Below are positions 24,609-34,693 of a stretch of 60,384 nucleotides of DNA, in pieces. Source of the stretch: Lachnospiraceae bacterium (lineage in GTDB: Bacteria; Bacillota; Clostridia; Lachnospirales; Lachnospiraceae); assembly GCA_015057865.1 (NCBI GenBank), contig SVDH01000014.1, positions 1-60,384 of the forward strand, read 5' to 3'. Made by a program: the position numbers and the translations under genes. The notes beneath the pieces were generated by a model. The model did no database searches, was not told the origin of the DNA, and worked only from the letters and a program-made list of their open reading frames with translations. The number at the start of each line of letters is the position of its first letter. Positions within the stretch are counted from its first letter, which is position 1.

Positions 24609-25119
24609 ATTTTGCTGCACTCCTTTTTTCAATATTTTCCAAATGACGATCCAGACCGAGCAGGATCAGATACAAAGCAACCGCTACGATCGCAGTATAA
24701 ACCATCTCCGGAATGATGATATGTCCTGCATACCAGAAGAATCCGCTTCTGCCGCGCATCGCGAACATGATCAGCCACGTAACGATGCTGACATAAAGAT
24801 CCGAAAGCAGAATGGAAAGGATCGGAAGCTTCAGGTTTTCCGGATAAAACCGTTTCGCAAAGATTCCGTTGACATACCCGCAAAGCATATAGATCAGTGC
24901 ATAACAGCCCAGTGTTGAGCCGGAAAGAACGTCTAACAGAAGTCCTGATGCAAAACCCGTGATCATGCCTTCCGTTTTCCCGCGCATGAATCCGATACAC
25001 GAAGTCAGAACGATCAAAAGATTCGGCGAGATCGATGCGATGGATAATGTCTGAAAAATCGTCGTCTGCAGTAAAAAACAGGCGACGATCAATATGGCAA
25101 GTGTGATTTTCCTTCTCAT
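24601..25119 (-). CDS. mreD: Rod-shape determining protein MreD
   Basis: The 172-residue protein is almost wholly hydrophobic, with five or six membrane helices. FLLQTTIFQTLSI, ISPNLLIVLTSCIGFMRGKT and a Gly/Leu-rich helix with LLLDVLSGSTLGCYAL match MreD. It links MreC/MreB to the wall synthases. The ATG at 25119 follows the mreC stop by one base; longer in-frame starts overlap mreC deeply and are rejected. Confidence 0.92.
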   Translation of the reverse strand: MRRKITLAILIVACFLLQTTIFQTLSIASISPNLLIVLTSCIGFMRGKTEGMITGFASGLLLDVLSGSTLGCYALIYMLCGYVNGIFAKRFYPENLKLPILSILLSDLYVSIVTWLIMFAMRGRSGFFWYAGHIIIPEMVYTAIVAVALYLILLGLDRHLENIEKRSAAKFV

Positions 25120-25120
25120 A

Positions 25121-26023
25121 TCAGTTTCCCTGCCCCATACCAATATCGGCATAATCCTTTGTTTCCATAATAACAAGGACATGTTCCAGGTGTGTAAAAT
25201 CAACGATCGGAAGGATCGTACCTGACCGGGTAAGATTTCCTTCATCATCACTGACAGTCGCGATATATCCGATCGGGATTCCCTTCAGATAACGATCACT
25301 GATCGGCGATGTGACAACCTTATCACCCTCGGCCACCTTTGATTCACCATCTTCCGGGATCCGGAGATTGGAAAACTCGATCATCTGGCTCTGGCTCATT
25401 GTCTGCAGATTTCCGCTGACGATGAACAGATCCGATGTCGTAACATCCATTGCACTGATGCTGGCCGCATCGTCTATGATCGAGCGCACTTTTGCATAAT
25501 TCGGACCGACATCCACAACGATCCCGACCAGTCCGCCCTGAGCGATGACATTCATTCCGGTCCTGACGCCGTCTTTTGATCCCTGATCGATCAAAAATGT
25601 AGAGAACCAGTTGCCGGAATCCTTTGCCACGACTTCCGCATTCATGGTCTCGAATGAAGAGAATGCCTGCTGGGTATCATATAACTGCTTCAATTCTTCA
25701 TATTCATGCTGATTGGTCTCAACCTGATTCAACTGTGCGCGCAGCTCATCGATCTCTTCTTCTAACGCCTGATTCTTCTCTTCCAGTTCCTGCTTGGAAA
25801 CAAAACGCAAAGAAAGCCCGGACAAGCCGGAACCAATCTTATTGATCCCATTTTGCATAGGCACAATCACATAACCGGCCACGTACGATAGCGGACCGGC
25901 TCCGCCGGAGGCGGCCGTTCGTCCGAACACGATAAAAACAACACACACGATCGTCAAGATCAGCAGTAAATAACGCGGAGGAAGTTCCTTCCTTTTTTTG
26001 CGCTGACGCTGTGTAAAAATCAT
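25121..26023 (-). CDS. mreC: Rod-shape determining protein MreC
   Basis: The 300-residue protein has a basic cytoplasmic tail, one membrane helix (about 18-36), a coiled coil (~70-112, EELEEKNQALEEEIDELRAQ) and a beta-rich outer domain with VIAQGGLVGIVVDVG and SIIDDAASISAM. MreC activates the PBP2-RodA pair and spans from MreB to the wall. It lies 19 bases after mreB. Confidence 0.95.
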   Translation of the reverse strand: MIFTQRQRKKRKELPPRYLLLILTIVCVVFIVFGRTAASGGAGPLSYVAGYVIVPMQNGINKIGSGLSGLSLRFVSKQELEEKNQALEEEIDELRAQLNQVETNQHEYEELKQLYDTQQAFSSFETMNAEVVAKDSGNWFSTFLIDQGSKDGVRTGMNVIAQGGLVGIVVDVGPNYAKVRSIIDDAASISAMDVTTSDLFIVSGNLQTMSQSQMIEFSNLRIPEDGESKVAEGDKVVTSPISDRYLKGIPIGYIATVSDDEGNLTRSGTILPIVDFTHLEHVLVIMETKDYADIGMGQGN

Positions 26024-26041
26024 ATTATAAATGATCCCTCA

Positions 26042-27058
26042 TTATTTGAATACTTTGGTTTTCATGGTATAAGCCAGGTTCTTATACTTCGGATCAGAAA
26101 CAATCTTTGCCAGGCCTCTGACAACCGTTTCTTCCGGATGTTCACAGGTGTTTACCTTAATGCCTGAAATCTGTTCAAACAGCTTGTCCAGATTCCGGTA
26201 CTGTGAAGAACCGCCGGTAATATAAATACCGGATTTCACAATGTCCCTGGCGATCTCCGGAGGCGTTTTTTCAAGCACCATCCGAACAGAACTGCAGATG
26301 GATGAAAGGTTATCTTTTGTCGCATTATAGATCTTGTCAGAAGTAATCTCTGCTTCTACCGGAAGACCGCTGACAACATTCATCCCGACCACCTTATAGG
26401 ATTCAACCTCATCCTCTAAAAATGCATTGCCGATATGCTCTTTCAACTGCATTGCCGTCTTCTGGCCGATAATGAGATTGTCGTTTCTCCGGATATAATT
26501 GATGATCGATTCATCCAGTCTGCTGCCCCCGAAATGCAGAAGCTCTGTAATCACCAGACCGCCGAGTGATACGACCGAGATCTCTGTCGTGTCAGATCCG
26601 ATATCAACGATCATCACACCTGTCGGCTCGTTCGCATCCAGGCCCAGTCCCATCGCGTTTGCGATCGGCTTATCACAAAGAAGTACGTTTTTTGGTTTTA
26701 ATTTGCTTTTATATAAAAGATCAAAAAACGCTTTCTTCTCCACTTCCGTGATATCTGTTGGGACTGCAACGATAAAATCCGTCCCTTTGATCCTTCCTCT
26801 GGATTGTTTTTCAAGGAACTTTATGATCATATTCTGCATATTCCCGTAATCAGCGATCACACCGTTAACGATCGGAAATGAGACGGAAATGTTTTCCGGT
26901 GCTTTTTCAAACATGTCATAGGCGTCATCACCATACGCATATAAAAGATTTTTCTTAATGATCGCCACTGTGTTTTTGATCTTAATGATCTCGTCTGAAT
27001 TTCTGTTAAACATCTTCAGATTCATGGTTCCCAGATCAAATCCAATATAATTCGCCAT
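26042..27058 (-). CDS. mreB: MreB-family actin-like rod-shape protein
   Basis: The 338-residue actin-fold ATPase has a phosphate-1 loop FDLGTMNLKMF (canonical form DLGTAN), phosphate-2 loop MIVDIGSDTTEISVVS and adenosine motif GIYITGGSSQYRNL. It forms membrane-bound filaments that guide wall elongation. The sequence is more divergent than B. subtilis MreB, but its place before mreC-mreD and the full set of nucleotide loops make it the operon's MreB. Confidence 0.92.
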   Translation of the reverse strand: MANYIGFDLGTMNLKMFNRNSDEIIKIKNTVAIIKKNLLYAYGDDAYDMFEKAPENISVSFPIVNGVIADYGNMQNMIIKFLEKQSRGRIKGTDFIVAVPTDITEVEKKAFFDLLYKSKLKPKNVLLCDKPIANAMGLGLDANEPTGVMIVDIGSDTTEISVVSLGGLVITELLHFGGSRLDESIINYIRRNDNLIIGQKTAMQLKEHIGNAFLEDEVESYKVVGMNVVSGLPVEAEITSDKIYNATKDNLSSICSSVRMVLEKTPPEIARDIVKSGIYITGGSSQYRNLDKLFEQISGIKVNTCEHPEETVVRGLAKIVSDPKYKNLAYTMKTKVFK

Positions 27059-27080
27059 TTTTCACTCCTGTGTCATACAC

Positions 27081-27794
27081 TCACATGTATGATTCATCGA
27101 TTGTTCTGATATGATCCATTTCAGAAAAGCTGTAATATCTGTTATCTCCGATGATGATGTGATCCATCAAAGGAATCCCCAGCAGTTCTCCGCATTCTGC
27201 CACTCGTTTTGTCACTTCCATATCTTCCTGACTTGGCGCGGGCACCCCGCTTGGATGATTATGGAGCAAAACGATGGATGCTGCGCCTCTGATGAGTGCT
27301 CTGCGAAAGATTTCCGCAGGCGAGATCAGCGATGCATGTGCGGTTCCGACAGAGATCATGACATCACCCAGAAATGCATTGCGAATATTAAACATCGCAG
27401 CGATCAGGATCTCTCTGGTCTCATGCCGCATCTGTTCCATATAGTATTCCGCAATACTGGACGCGTCTGAAAGAATCATCTGCTCACCCCGGCGCGCCAT
27501 GGAAATCCGCTTTGACAATTCAACGACACATTTTAACTGAATGGCTTTCACCGGTCCGATCCCCGGTATCTTCAGAAGATCATTGACTGACAGCCCCGCC
27601 AGATTCAAAATGCCGTCATCCCCAAGCTTTAAGATCCTTTGTGCCAGGACCAGGGCAGATTCCCCGCCGGATCCGGTACGGATGATAACGGATATCAATT
27701 CCGCGTCGGAAAGTGCCTGCGGTCCTTTTTCCATACATTTTTCATATGGGCGTTCCGTATCAGGCAGCTCTTTCATGGTTAAGTTGTTTCGCAT
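27081..27794 (-). CDS. radC: RadC-family JAB1/MPN-domain protein
   Basis: The 237-residue protein (start ATG 27794, GGAG six bases before) has an N-terminal helix-hairpin-helix region (LLKIPGIGPVKAIQLKCVVEL) and a JAMM metal site (HNHPSGVPAPSQED, with Glu upstream in the AMFNIRN region). The biochemical role of RadC remains unsettled despite its name. It precedes mreB, as in most Clostridia. Confidence 0.94.
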   Translation of the reverse strand: MRNNLTMKELPDTERPYEKCMEKGPQALSDAELISVIIRTGSGGESALVLAQRILKLGDDGILNLAGLSVNDLLKIPGIGPVKAIQLKCVVELSKRISMARRGEQMILSDASSIAEYYMEQMRHETREILIAAMFNIRNAFLGDVMISVGTAHASLISPAEIFRRALIRGAASIVLLHNHPSGVPAPSQEDMEVTKRVAECGELLGIPLMDHIIIGDNRYYSFSEMDHIRTIDESYM

Positions 27795-27916
27795 TATTAC
27801 TCCATTTCCGCTCTCTCTATGCAGAAAATGCAAAATGCGTTGTATCATGTATCATAGCACAATCATGTTTTAAAGTATAGGTTTATTTCCATCCGTTCCG
27901 TGGAAAAAAGACTGCC

Positions 27917-29212
27917 TTACGAAAGGCTGATCAATCCTGCCTCCAGCATTTTCTGAAGGGAAGAAAGGATGCCGAGCTTTGCATGATACCATGTCAGTCC
28001 GCCCTGGAAATACACATTATATGGCTCCCTGATCGGTCCGTCGGCACTCAGTTCGATCGAAGAACCCTGCACAAAAGCACCTGCGGCCATGATCACCTGA
28101 CTGTCATATCCCGGCATATCCCAGGGGATCGGATGTACATGGCTGTCAACGGGTGCGGCTGCCTGAATGCCTTCGCAAAATGCGATCACACCTTCTTTTG
28201 AACCAAGCGTGACCGCCTGAATGATATCATGTCTTGGCTCGCTGCCATTCGGAAATACCTTGAATCCGAGTGTCTCATAACAATTGGCAGCAAAGACCGC
28301 GCCTTTTAATGCGCCGCTAACGACAACCGGTGACAGGAACAGTCCCTGATAAAAACTGGGATTCACTCCCAGAGAGGCACCGACTTCTTTCCCGAGTCCG
28401 GGCGATGTCAGACGTACAGCGGCATTTTCGATGCATTCACTCGTGCCTGCAAGATATCCGCCGGCCGGTGCAAGCCCGCCTCCCGGATTCTTGATCAGCG
28501 AACCGACTACCAGATCCGCTCCTGCTTCAACAGGTTCTCTTGCCTCCACAAATTCTCCATAGCAGTTATCCACCATGATGCAGACATCCTTTTTGATCCC
28601 GCGGATAAACGAGATCGCTTCTTCGATCTCATCTACGGAAAAGGATGGCCTTGTTAAATATCCTCTGGATCTTTGGATCGTTACCATGCGTGTATTCGGA
28701 CGGATGGCATCACGGATCGCATCGTAATCAAAATGTCCTTTTGCAGTCAGATCTGCCTGTCTGTATGAGATTCCGTATTCTGCCAAAGACCCTCTTGAAG
28801 GGCGGATTCCAATCACTTCCTCCAGGGTATCATATGGTCTTCCTGATGCGGAAAGGAGCTCGTCTCCCGGTCGCAGATTCGACAGCAGTGCCAGGGCGAG
28901 TGCGTGTGTTCCACAGGTGATCTGCGGTCTTACCAATGCTGCTTCGGCACAGAAAATATCAGCATATACCTCTTCTAAGGTGTCACGGCCGATGTCATTA
29001 TATCCGTAACCGGTACTGGTCTGCATACATTCCGCGCTGACCTTGTTTTTCTGCATCGCCAGAATGACCTTCATCTGGTTATATTCTGCCATCTCATCGA
29101 TTTTTTGAAACCGCTCCCTAAGCCTTGCTTCAATCCCGGCACCGAATGCGATGATTTCCGGAGAGATTCCTGCTTTTTGATACTGTTCTATCATCAGTTC
29201 CTCTGACATCAT
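27917..29212 (-). CDS. Methionine gamma-lyase-family (YnbB/aluminium-resistance type) PLP enzyme
   Basis: The 431-residue fold-type I PLP enzyme has CGTHALALALLSNL near the cofactor phosphate, CIMVDNCYGEFVE with the pyridine-binding Asp, and VGSLIKNPGGGLAP with the Schiff-base Lys. The family is annotated as aluminium resistance or methionine gamma-lyase-like; the substrate is not established. The start codon overlaps the miaA stop by four bases, so translation is coupled. The same neighbour order (miaA then ynbB) is found in other Firmicutes. Confidence 0.88.
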   Translation of the reverse strand: MMSEELMIEQYQKAGISPEIIAFGAGIEARLRERFQKIDEMAEYNQMKVILAMQKNKVSAECMQTSTGYGYNDIGRDTLEEVYADIFCAEAALVRPQITCGTHALALALLSNLRPGDELLSASGRPYDTLEEVIGIRPSRGSLAEYGISYRQADLTAKGHFDYDAIRDAIRPNTRMVTIQRSRGYLTRPSFSVDEIEEAISFIRGIKKDVCIMVDNCYGEFVEAREPVEAGADLVVGSLIKNPGGGLAPAGGYLAGTSECIENAAVRLTSPGLGKEVGASLGVNPSFYQGLFLSPVVVSGALKGAVFAANCYETLGFKVFPNGSEPRHDIIQAVTLGSKEGVIAFCEGIQAAAPVDSHVHPIPWDMPGYDSQVIMAAGAFVQGSSIELSADGPIREPYNVYFQGGLTWYHAKLGILSSLQKMLEAGLISLS

Positions 29213-30156
29213 AATCCTGTCCTTTCACGGATCTTTTCTTCCATAAAGGCAAGCATCCTGTTTTCATCATTGTCAAATTCTTCTTTTTTGATCCAGATCA
29301 CATCCCGTTCCCGCCGAAACCAGGTCAGCTGCCGTTTCGCAAAATGTCTGGTATCTCTTTTCAGGATCCGGATGGCTTCTTCTAATGAGACTTCTCCGGA
29401 CAGATAGGAAGCGATCTCTTTATAGCCCAGTCCCTGCATCGATGTCGCGTCCCGCGGGATCCCTTCATCAAGGAGCATCTGTACTTCCTCAACCAAACCA
29501 TCCCGGATCATTTGATCTACTCTCTCGTCGATGCGCCGGTATAATGTTTCACGTTCCATTGTCAGGACAAAGTAGCAAAATGAAAAGCCGGATTCCTTAC
29601 CGGCTTCTCTGTCATTGTGCTCCGCAATCGAAGTTTTTGTCCTGAAATAGAATTCCAGCGCCCGGATCGTTCTTCTGGCATTGTTCGGATGAATGCGCGC
29701 AGCAGAAAGCGGATCTACTCTTCTTAATATCCTGTGCAGATATCCTGCCCCTTTTTCATCAAGCATGTTTTCCAGCTTTTTGCGCAGGGTCGGATCATCT
29801 GATTCATCGTTAAAGTCAATCGGATAGAGGACAGACTGAATGTAAAATCCTGTACCACCTGTTAAGATCGGCACCTGTCCGGCATTCCGGATTTCCTGTA
29901 TTGCCTGCAGTGATTCCTTTTGAAAATCCACGATATGGAATCCTTCTTCCGGCTCTCTGATATCGATCAGATAATGCGGGATCTGCTCTCTTTGATCCTC
30001 CGGCAGCTTTGCTGTACCGATATCCATGCGTCGATATACCTGCATGGAATCTGCCGAAATGATCGCCCCATGATATCTTTTTGCGAGCTTTAAGGATAAC
30101 TCTGTTTTTCCGACAGCCGTCGGACCGGTTAAAATCAGCAATGGCGGTTTCTTCAT
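29209..30156 (-). CDS. miaA: tRNA dimethylallyltransferase MiaA
   Basis: The 315-residue enzyme adds a dimethylallyl group to A37 of tRNAs reading UNN codons. LILTGPTAVGKTELSL is the P-loop, ISADSMQVYRRMDIGTAKL the substrate loop, and YLIDIREPEEGFHIVDFQ and LTGGTGFYIQSVL are signature segments. The ATG at 30156 follows the mutL stop by one base, with AAAGGA upstream. Confidence 0.96.
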   Translation of the reverse strand: MKKPPLLILTGPTAVGKTELSLKLAKRYHGAIISADSMQVYRRMDIGTAKLPEDQREQIPHYLIDIREPEEGFHIVDFQKESLQAIQEIRNAGQVPILTGGTGFYIQSVLYPIDFNDESDDPTLRKKLENMLDEKGAGYLHRILRRVDPLSAARIHPNNARRTIRALEFYFRTKTSIAEHNDREAGKESGFSFCYFVLTMERETLYRRIDERVDQMIRDGLVEEVQMLLDEGIPRDATSMQGLGYKEIASYLSGEVSLEEAIRILKRDTRHFAKRQLTWFRRERDVIWIKKEEFDNDENRMLAFMEEKIRERTGL

Positions 30157-30157
30157 A

Positions 30158-32023
30158 TCAAAGGATCCTTTTAAACTTTTTATCGATTTCCGCATGTGTC
30201 ATGGCGATGATCACCGGTCTTCCATGGGGGCAGAAAAACGGATTGTCTAACTCCATCAATTCTTCCAGAAGATGGTTGATCTCCCGCTCCGAAAGTCTGG
30301 AATTGCCCTTTACTGCTGCTTTGCAGGACATGGACGCCACTTTTTCCAGTACGCTTTCCGGCGTATCTTTTTCTGAGATCTCTCTGAGATCATCGATCAG
30401 GGCCAGAAAGACCTCTTTTCCGCTTAAGCCATACAGATCGGAAGGAATTGCCCGGATCGCGATCGTCTGGTCCCCAAACGGCTCTGCCTCAAAGCCAAGC
30501 TTTTCAAATGCTTCCCTGCATCGTTCAAACCGCTCGTACTCCTGTACCGATAACTGCAATATAACCGGCGGCTGGATCTGCTGCGCATGAAACGACCGTT
30601 CCCTGAATGACCGCATCGTTTTTTCAAACAGCACTTTTTCATGCGCCGCATGCTGATCGATCATATACAGTTCATCCTGATACTCGATCAGCCAGTATGT
30701 GTCAAACAGCTGACCGATGATCCGGTACTGTTTTTTTGCAGGCGCACTGAAGATCGTATCCAGTGTCAGCTGCATGTCTTCCTGCTTATTGCGGCTGCGT
30801 TCCTGATATTGCTGTATGGAAGGTGTTTCCCTTACGACCTGTGTGTGCATCCGCTCCGGATACTTTTTTTCATACGGGCTGTCTTTTTTGACAGATTCCC
30901 GGATCCTGGCAAGTCTGTTTTCTTCAAAGGGCTCCGGTGCACGTACTTTCTTTGCTGCGTCATGCTGTCCTTCTGCCGCCGTCTCTGAATCCGGCTTTTT
31001 TTCCGGCATTCCGGATTCTACCCTTTGGATCAGCTGATGACTGCGCAAAGCATTCTGTATGATCTCCGTCAAAGATGCATGTACCGCCATCGGATCTGAA
31101 AATCTAAGTTCCTGTTTACGCGGATGTACATTGACATCAACCCGCTTACCGTCGAGTGAGATGTTCAGAATCGCGAACGGGAACCGATGCTGCATCAGAA
31201 ATCCCTTGTATCCTTCCTCAACAGCAGAAGAAAGCACCTTACTCTGAATGGCTCTTCCATTTACAAAAAAGACCTCATATGTTCTGTTGCCCCTCGACAG
31301 ACCGGGGTTCCCGATGAAGCCATATACAGAGATCACATCAGTCGTCACATCGACCATCGTCATGTTTGCACAGGCCTCTCGTCCGTAAATGCTGTAGATT
31401 ACGTCTTTTAAACTGCCATTACCCGATGTGTTGCGTTTCATCGTCCCCTGAATGATCAGACGAAACGAAATATCCGGTCTTGACAGTGCCAGATGATCAA
31501 CCAGCGATGCAACATACCCGGCTTCTGTCTGGGCTGTTTTCAAAAACTTTTTTCGTACAGGTGTATTGTAAAACAGATTCTTTACAAGGATCGTCGTACC
31601 ATTCGGAGCACCGATCTCTTCAAGCCCGATCTCCTGTCCGCCTTCGATCCGGTATCGGCATCCGAGCATTTGATCCGCAGGTTTTGTGATCAGCTCCGTC
31701 TGCGAAACAGCAGAGATACTAGAAAGTGCTTCTCCGCGGAATCCCAGGGACCTTACCCCTGTCAGATCCTCCGCTGTACGGATCTTGCTGGTACTGTGCC
31801 GTAGAAAGGCGCGCGGGATCTGATCCCTGTCAATCCCGCATCCGTTATCGGTCACACGGATCAGAGATGTTCCGCCGTCACGTATTTCAACCGTTATGGT
31901 ATCCGCACCGGCATCGATCGCGTTTTCCACCAATTCCTTAACCACAGAAGCCGGACGCTCTACGACCTCGCCCGCAGCGATCTGATCAATTGTCTGCTGG
32001 TCTAACAGTTCAATCTGCGCCAT
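30158..32023 (-). CDS. mutL: DNA mismatch repair protein MutL
   Basis: The 621-residue protein has an N-terminal GHKL ATPase (ELVENAIDAGADTI, DNGCGI, STSKI, GFRGEAL), a variable charged linker (~340-425) and a C-terminal dimerisation domain. DQHAAHEKVLFEK is the endonuclease-type motif (DQHAxxExxxxE), and CPHGRPV is also seen, so this MutL should nick DNA as in B. subtilis. The start ATG 32023 has AGGAG seven bases before it. It is eight bases from mutS. Confidence 0.97.
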   Translation of the reverse strand: MAQIELLDQQTIDQIAAGEVVERPASVVKELVENAIDAGADTITVEIRDGGTSLIRVTDNGCGIDRDQIPRAFLRHSTSKIRTAEDLTGVRSLGFRGEALSSISAVSQTELITKPADQMLGCRYRIEGGQEIGLEEIGAPNGTTILVKNLFYNTPVRKKFLKTAQTEAGYVASLVDHLALSRPDISFRLIIQGTMKRNTSGNGSLKDVIYSIYGREACANMTMVDVTTDVISVYGFIGNPGLSRGNRTYEVFFVNGRAIQSKVLSSAVEEGYKGFLMQHRFPFAILNISLDGKRVDVNVHPRKQELRFSDPMAVHASLTEIIQNALRSHQLIQRVESGMPEKKPDSETAAEGQHDAAKKVRAPEPFEENRLARIRESVKKDSPYEKKYPERMHTQVVRETPSIQQYQERSRNKQEDMQLTLDTIFSAPAKKQYRIIGQLFDTYWLIEYQDELYMIDQHAAHEKVLFEKTMRSFRERSFHAQQIQPPVILQLSVQEYERFERCREAFEKLGFEAEPFGDQTIAIRAIPSDLYGLSGKEVFLALIDDLREISEKDTPESVLEKVASMSCKAAVKGNSRLSEREINHLLEELMELDNPFFCPHGRPVIIAMTHAEIDKKFKRIL

Positions 32024-32031
32024 ATCTTCTC

Positions 32032-34671
32032 CTACCATCTGTTTTTTACTTTATTATGCAGCTCATGCAGTTTATTTAATGCTTCCAACGGTGTCATGGT
32101 CGAAATATTGACCGACCGCAGTTCTTCAATGATCGTATCGTCTTTGACGGTATCAAACAATGAAAACTGTTCCATTTCCACCGTCTGCTTCATCTTTGCA
32201 TGATCCTTCTTTTCCGGGATCGTATAGTTCCCGGAATAAAAACCGGATTCGCTGTTTGCCAGCTCATCGCTGATCTCTTTTGCACGTCTGATCACAGCAT
32301 CCGGTACACCGGCGATCTTTGCCACCTGAATACCAAAGCTCTTATCGGCTCCGCCGGGAACGATCTTTCGTAAAAATACGATATCATCCCCGCGTTCTTT
32401 GACCGCGATGCAGTAGTTGTTAACATTATCAAGCTTGCCTTCCAGTTCGGTCAGTTCATGATAATGTGTTGCAAACAGTGTCTTTGCTCCCAGTATTTTG
32501 GGATCGCTGATATATTCGACAACTGCCCAGGCGATCGATAGTCCGTCGATCGTACTGGTACCGCGTCCGATCTCATCGAGAATGAGCAGGCTTTTGGGCG
32601 TTGCATTCCGCAAAATATTTGCAACCTCCGTCATTTCTACCATAAATGTACTCTGTCCGGAAGCAAGGTCATCTGAGGCGCCGACCCTGGTAAAAATCCT
32701 GTCCGTAATCCCGATCGATGCCTTTTTTGCAGGCACAAAGCTGCCGATCTGCGCCATCAGAACGATCAGTGCATTCTGACGCATATATGTGGACTTTCCT
32801 GCCATATTCGGACCGGTAATGATCGCAATCCGGTTTTTCTTCTGATCAAGCATCGTGTCATTCGGAATAAAGAGATCATTCTTCATCATCTTTTCGACAA
32901 CGGGATGCCGTCCTTCCATAATCCGGATCGAACCGCTCTCATTGATCGTGGGTCTGACATATCCGTTACGTTCCGCAACATACGCAAGCGATGCGATCAC
33001 ATCAAGGATCGCAACTGCCTTAGCTGTCTGCTGGATCCTAACTACTTCTGCCCCGATCCGGTTTCTGATCTCACAGAACAGATCGTATTCCAGAATGTTG
33101 AGTCTGTCTGATGCCCCCAGGATCTCATCTTCCATGGTCTTTAATTCCGGTGTGATGTAACGTTCCGCATTGGTCAGCGTCTGCTTTCTGATAAAATAAT
33201 CCGGCACCAGATCCTTGTAGGAATTCGTCACCTCCAGATAATATCCAAAGACCTTATTATATTTGATCCTTAAGTTTTTGATCCCGGTTTTCTCGCGTTC
33301 CTCTTCTTCGATCGTTGCAAGCCATTCTTTTCCTTTTGTGCCTGCTTCGCGCAGCCGGTCAACCTCTTCATGATAACCGGTCTTAATGATTCCTGCTTCA
33401 CGAACCGTGATCGGCGGCTCATCCGTGATCGAAGCCTCGATCAGTGAAGTGATATCCTCCAAGGGATCGATCATTTCATAGACCTCATTCAACAGAGGAG
33501 ATGATAATTCTTTTAAAAGAGAACGGATCGGTCCCAGCATGGAAAGTGACTGTCTGAACGCGATCAGATCTCTTGGATTAGCCGTCTGGTAAACGATCCT
33601 GCTGATCAAACGCTCCAGATCGTAAACAGGGTTTAAGTATTCCCTGAGTTCTTCCCGCGTGATCATATTCTGATACAGTTCGGAAACCGAATCCAGCCTT
33701 TGATTGATCTCTGTCTTTGATAAGAGCGGCTGCTCCATCCAGGAGCGTAAAAGACGCGCGCCCATTGCGGTTTTTGTCTTATCAAGCACCCATAATAAAG
33801 AGCCCCGTTTTTCTTTTTCCCGCAGCGTTTCTGTCAGTTCCAGATTCCTTCTTGTAAACGAATCCAGGATCATATATTTTCCCGTTGAATACGGCTCGAT
33901 CTTTGACATATGCGAAAGCGAGTTTTTCTGTGTATCATACAGGTACCGGAGCAGAGATCCTGCCGCGATCACACCGCTTTCATAATCCGACAGTCCCAGA
34001 CCGGCTATAGAAGATACATGAAAGTGTTCCGTCAGTGTCGAAAAGGCAGTCTCTTTTGTAAAATACCAGGAATCCAGCGATGATACCCGGATATGAAACT
34101 GTTCCTCTAATTCTTCCCGGCTGATCCCGCTCATAAAAAACGATTCATTGCAAATGAGCTCTGATGGTGAAAACTTGCTCAATTCATCGAAAAAGGCGCG
34201 TGCCTCATCGACCTCTGTCACCAAAAAAGCGGCAGTCGTAACATCTGCCAGTGAGATCCCATAGGAGCCATCTGCATAAAAGACCGACATGATATAGTTG
34301 TTTCTGGTCTCATCGAGTCCGCCCGGATCCAGATTGGTCCCGGGTGTTACGATGCGCACCACTTCTCTTTTTACCAGTCCCTTGGCAAGCTTCGGATCTT
34401 CAACCTGTTCACAGATCGCAACTTTATATCCTCTTGCTACAAGTCTGTTAAGATATCCTTCCGCAGCATGATAAGGGACCCCGCACATCGGCGCGCGCTC
34501 CTCTAAACCACAGGATTTTCCTGTCAGCGTCAGCTCCAGTTCTTTTGAGACCAGCTTTGCGTCATCAAAAAACATCTCATAAAAATCACCGAGCCTGTAA
34601 AAAAGAATACAATCCGGATACTCTTCTTTTGTCGCCAGATAGTTTTTCATCATTGGTGTCAGTTCCGACAT
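32032..34671 (-). CDS. mutS: DNA mismatch repair protein MutS
   Basis: The 879-residue mismatch sensor starts with MMKNYLATKEEYPDCILFYR and has the mismatch-binding FYEMF motif (about 29-33). The C-terminal ATPase has GPNMAGKSTYMRQ, STFMVEMTE, LILDEIGRGTST and ATHYHEL. The length and motifs are normal for MutS1. AAGGAGG lies six bases before the ATG. It leads the mutS-mutL-miaA series. Confidence 0.98.
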   Translation of the reverse strand: MSELTPMMKNYLATKEEYPDCILFYRLGDFYEMFFDDAKLVSKELELTLTGKSCGLEERAPMCGVPYHAAEGYLNRLVARGYKVAICEQVEDPKLAKGLVKREVVRIVTPGTNLDPGGLDETRNNYIMSVFYADGSYGISLADVTTAAFLVTEVDEARAFFDELSKFSPSELICNESFFMSGISREELEEQFHIRVSSLDSWYFTKETAFSTLTEHFHVSSIAGLGLSDYESGVIAAGSLLRYLYDTQKNSLSHMSKIEPYSTGKYMILDSFTRRNLELTETLREKEKRGSLLWVLDKTKTAMGARLLRSWMEQPLLSKTEINQRLDSVSELYQNMITREELREYLNPVYDLERLISRIVYQTANPRDLIAFRQSLSMLGPIRSLLKELSSPLLNEVYEMIDPLEDITSLIEASITDEPPITVREAGIIKTGYHEEVDRLREAGTKGKEWLATIEEEEREKTGIKNLRIKYNKVFGYYLEVTNSYKDLVPDYFIRKQTLTNAERYITPELKTMEDEILGASDRLNILEYDLFCEIRNRIGAEVVRIQQTAKAVAILDVIASLAYVAERNGYVRPTINESGSIRIMEGRHPVVEKMMKNDLFIPNDTMLDQKKNRIAIITGPNMAGKSTYMRQNALIVLMAQIGSFVPAKKASIGITDRIFTRVGASDDLASGQSTFMVEMTEVANILRNATPKSLLILDEIGRGTSTIDGLSIAWAVVEYISDPKILGAKTLFATHYHELTELEGKLDNVNNYCIAVKERGDDIVFLRKIVPGGADKSFGIQVAKIAGVPDAVIRRAKEISDELANSESGFYSGNYTIPEKKDHAKMKQTVEMEQFSLFDTVKDDTIIEELRSVNISTMTPLEALNKLHELHNKVKNRW

Positions 34672-34693
34672 AATTCCTCCTTGCGAAAGCCTT

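Noticed and set aside
24609-24632. Upstream TTG start for the PBP2-like gene
   Set aside because: The AAAAGGAG site lies inside this segment and is correctly spaced for the TTG at 24608 instead.
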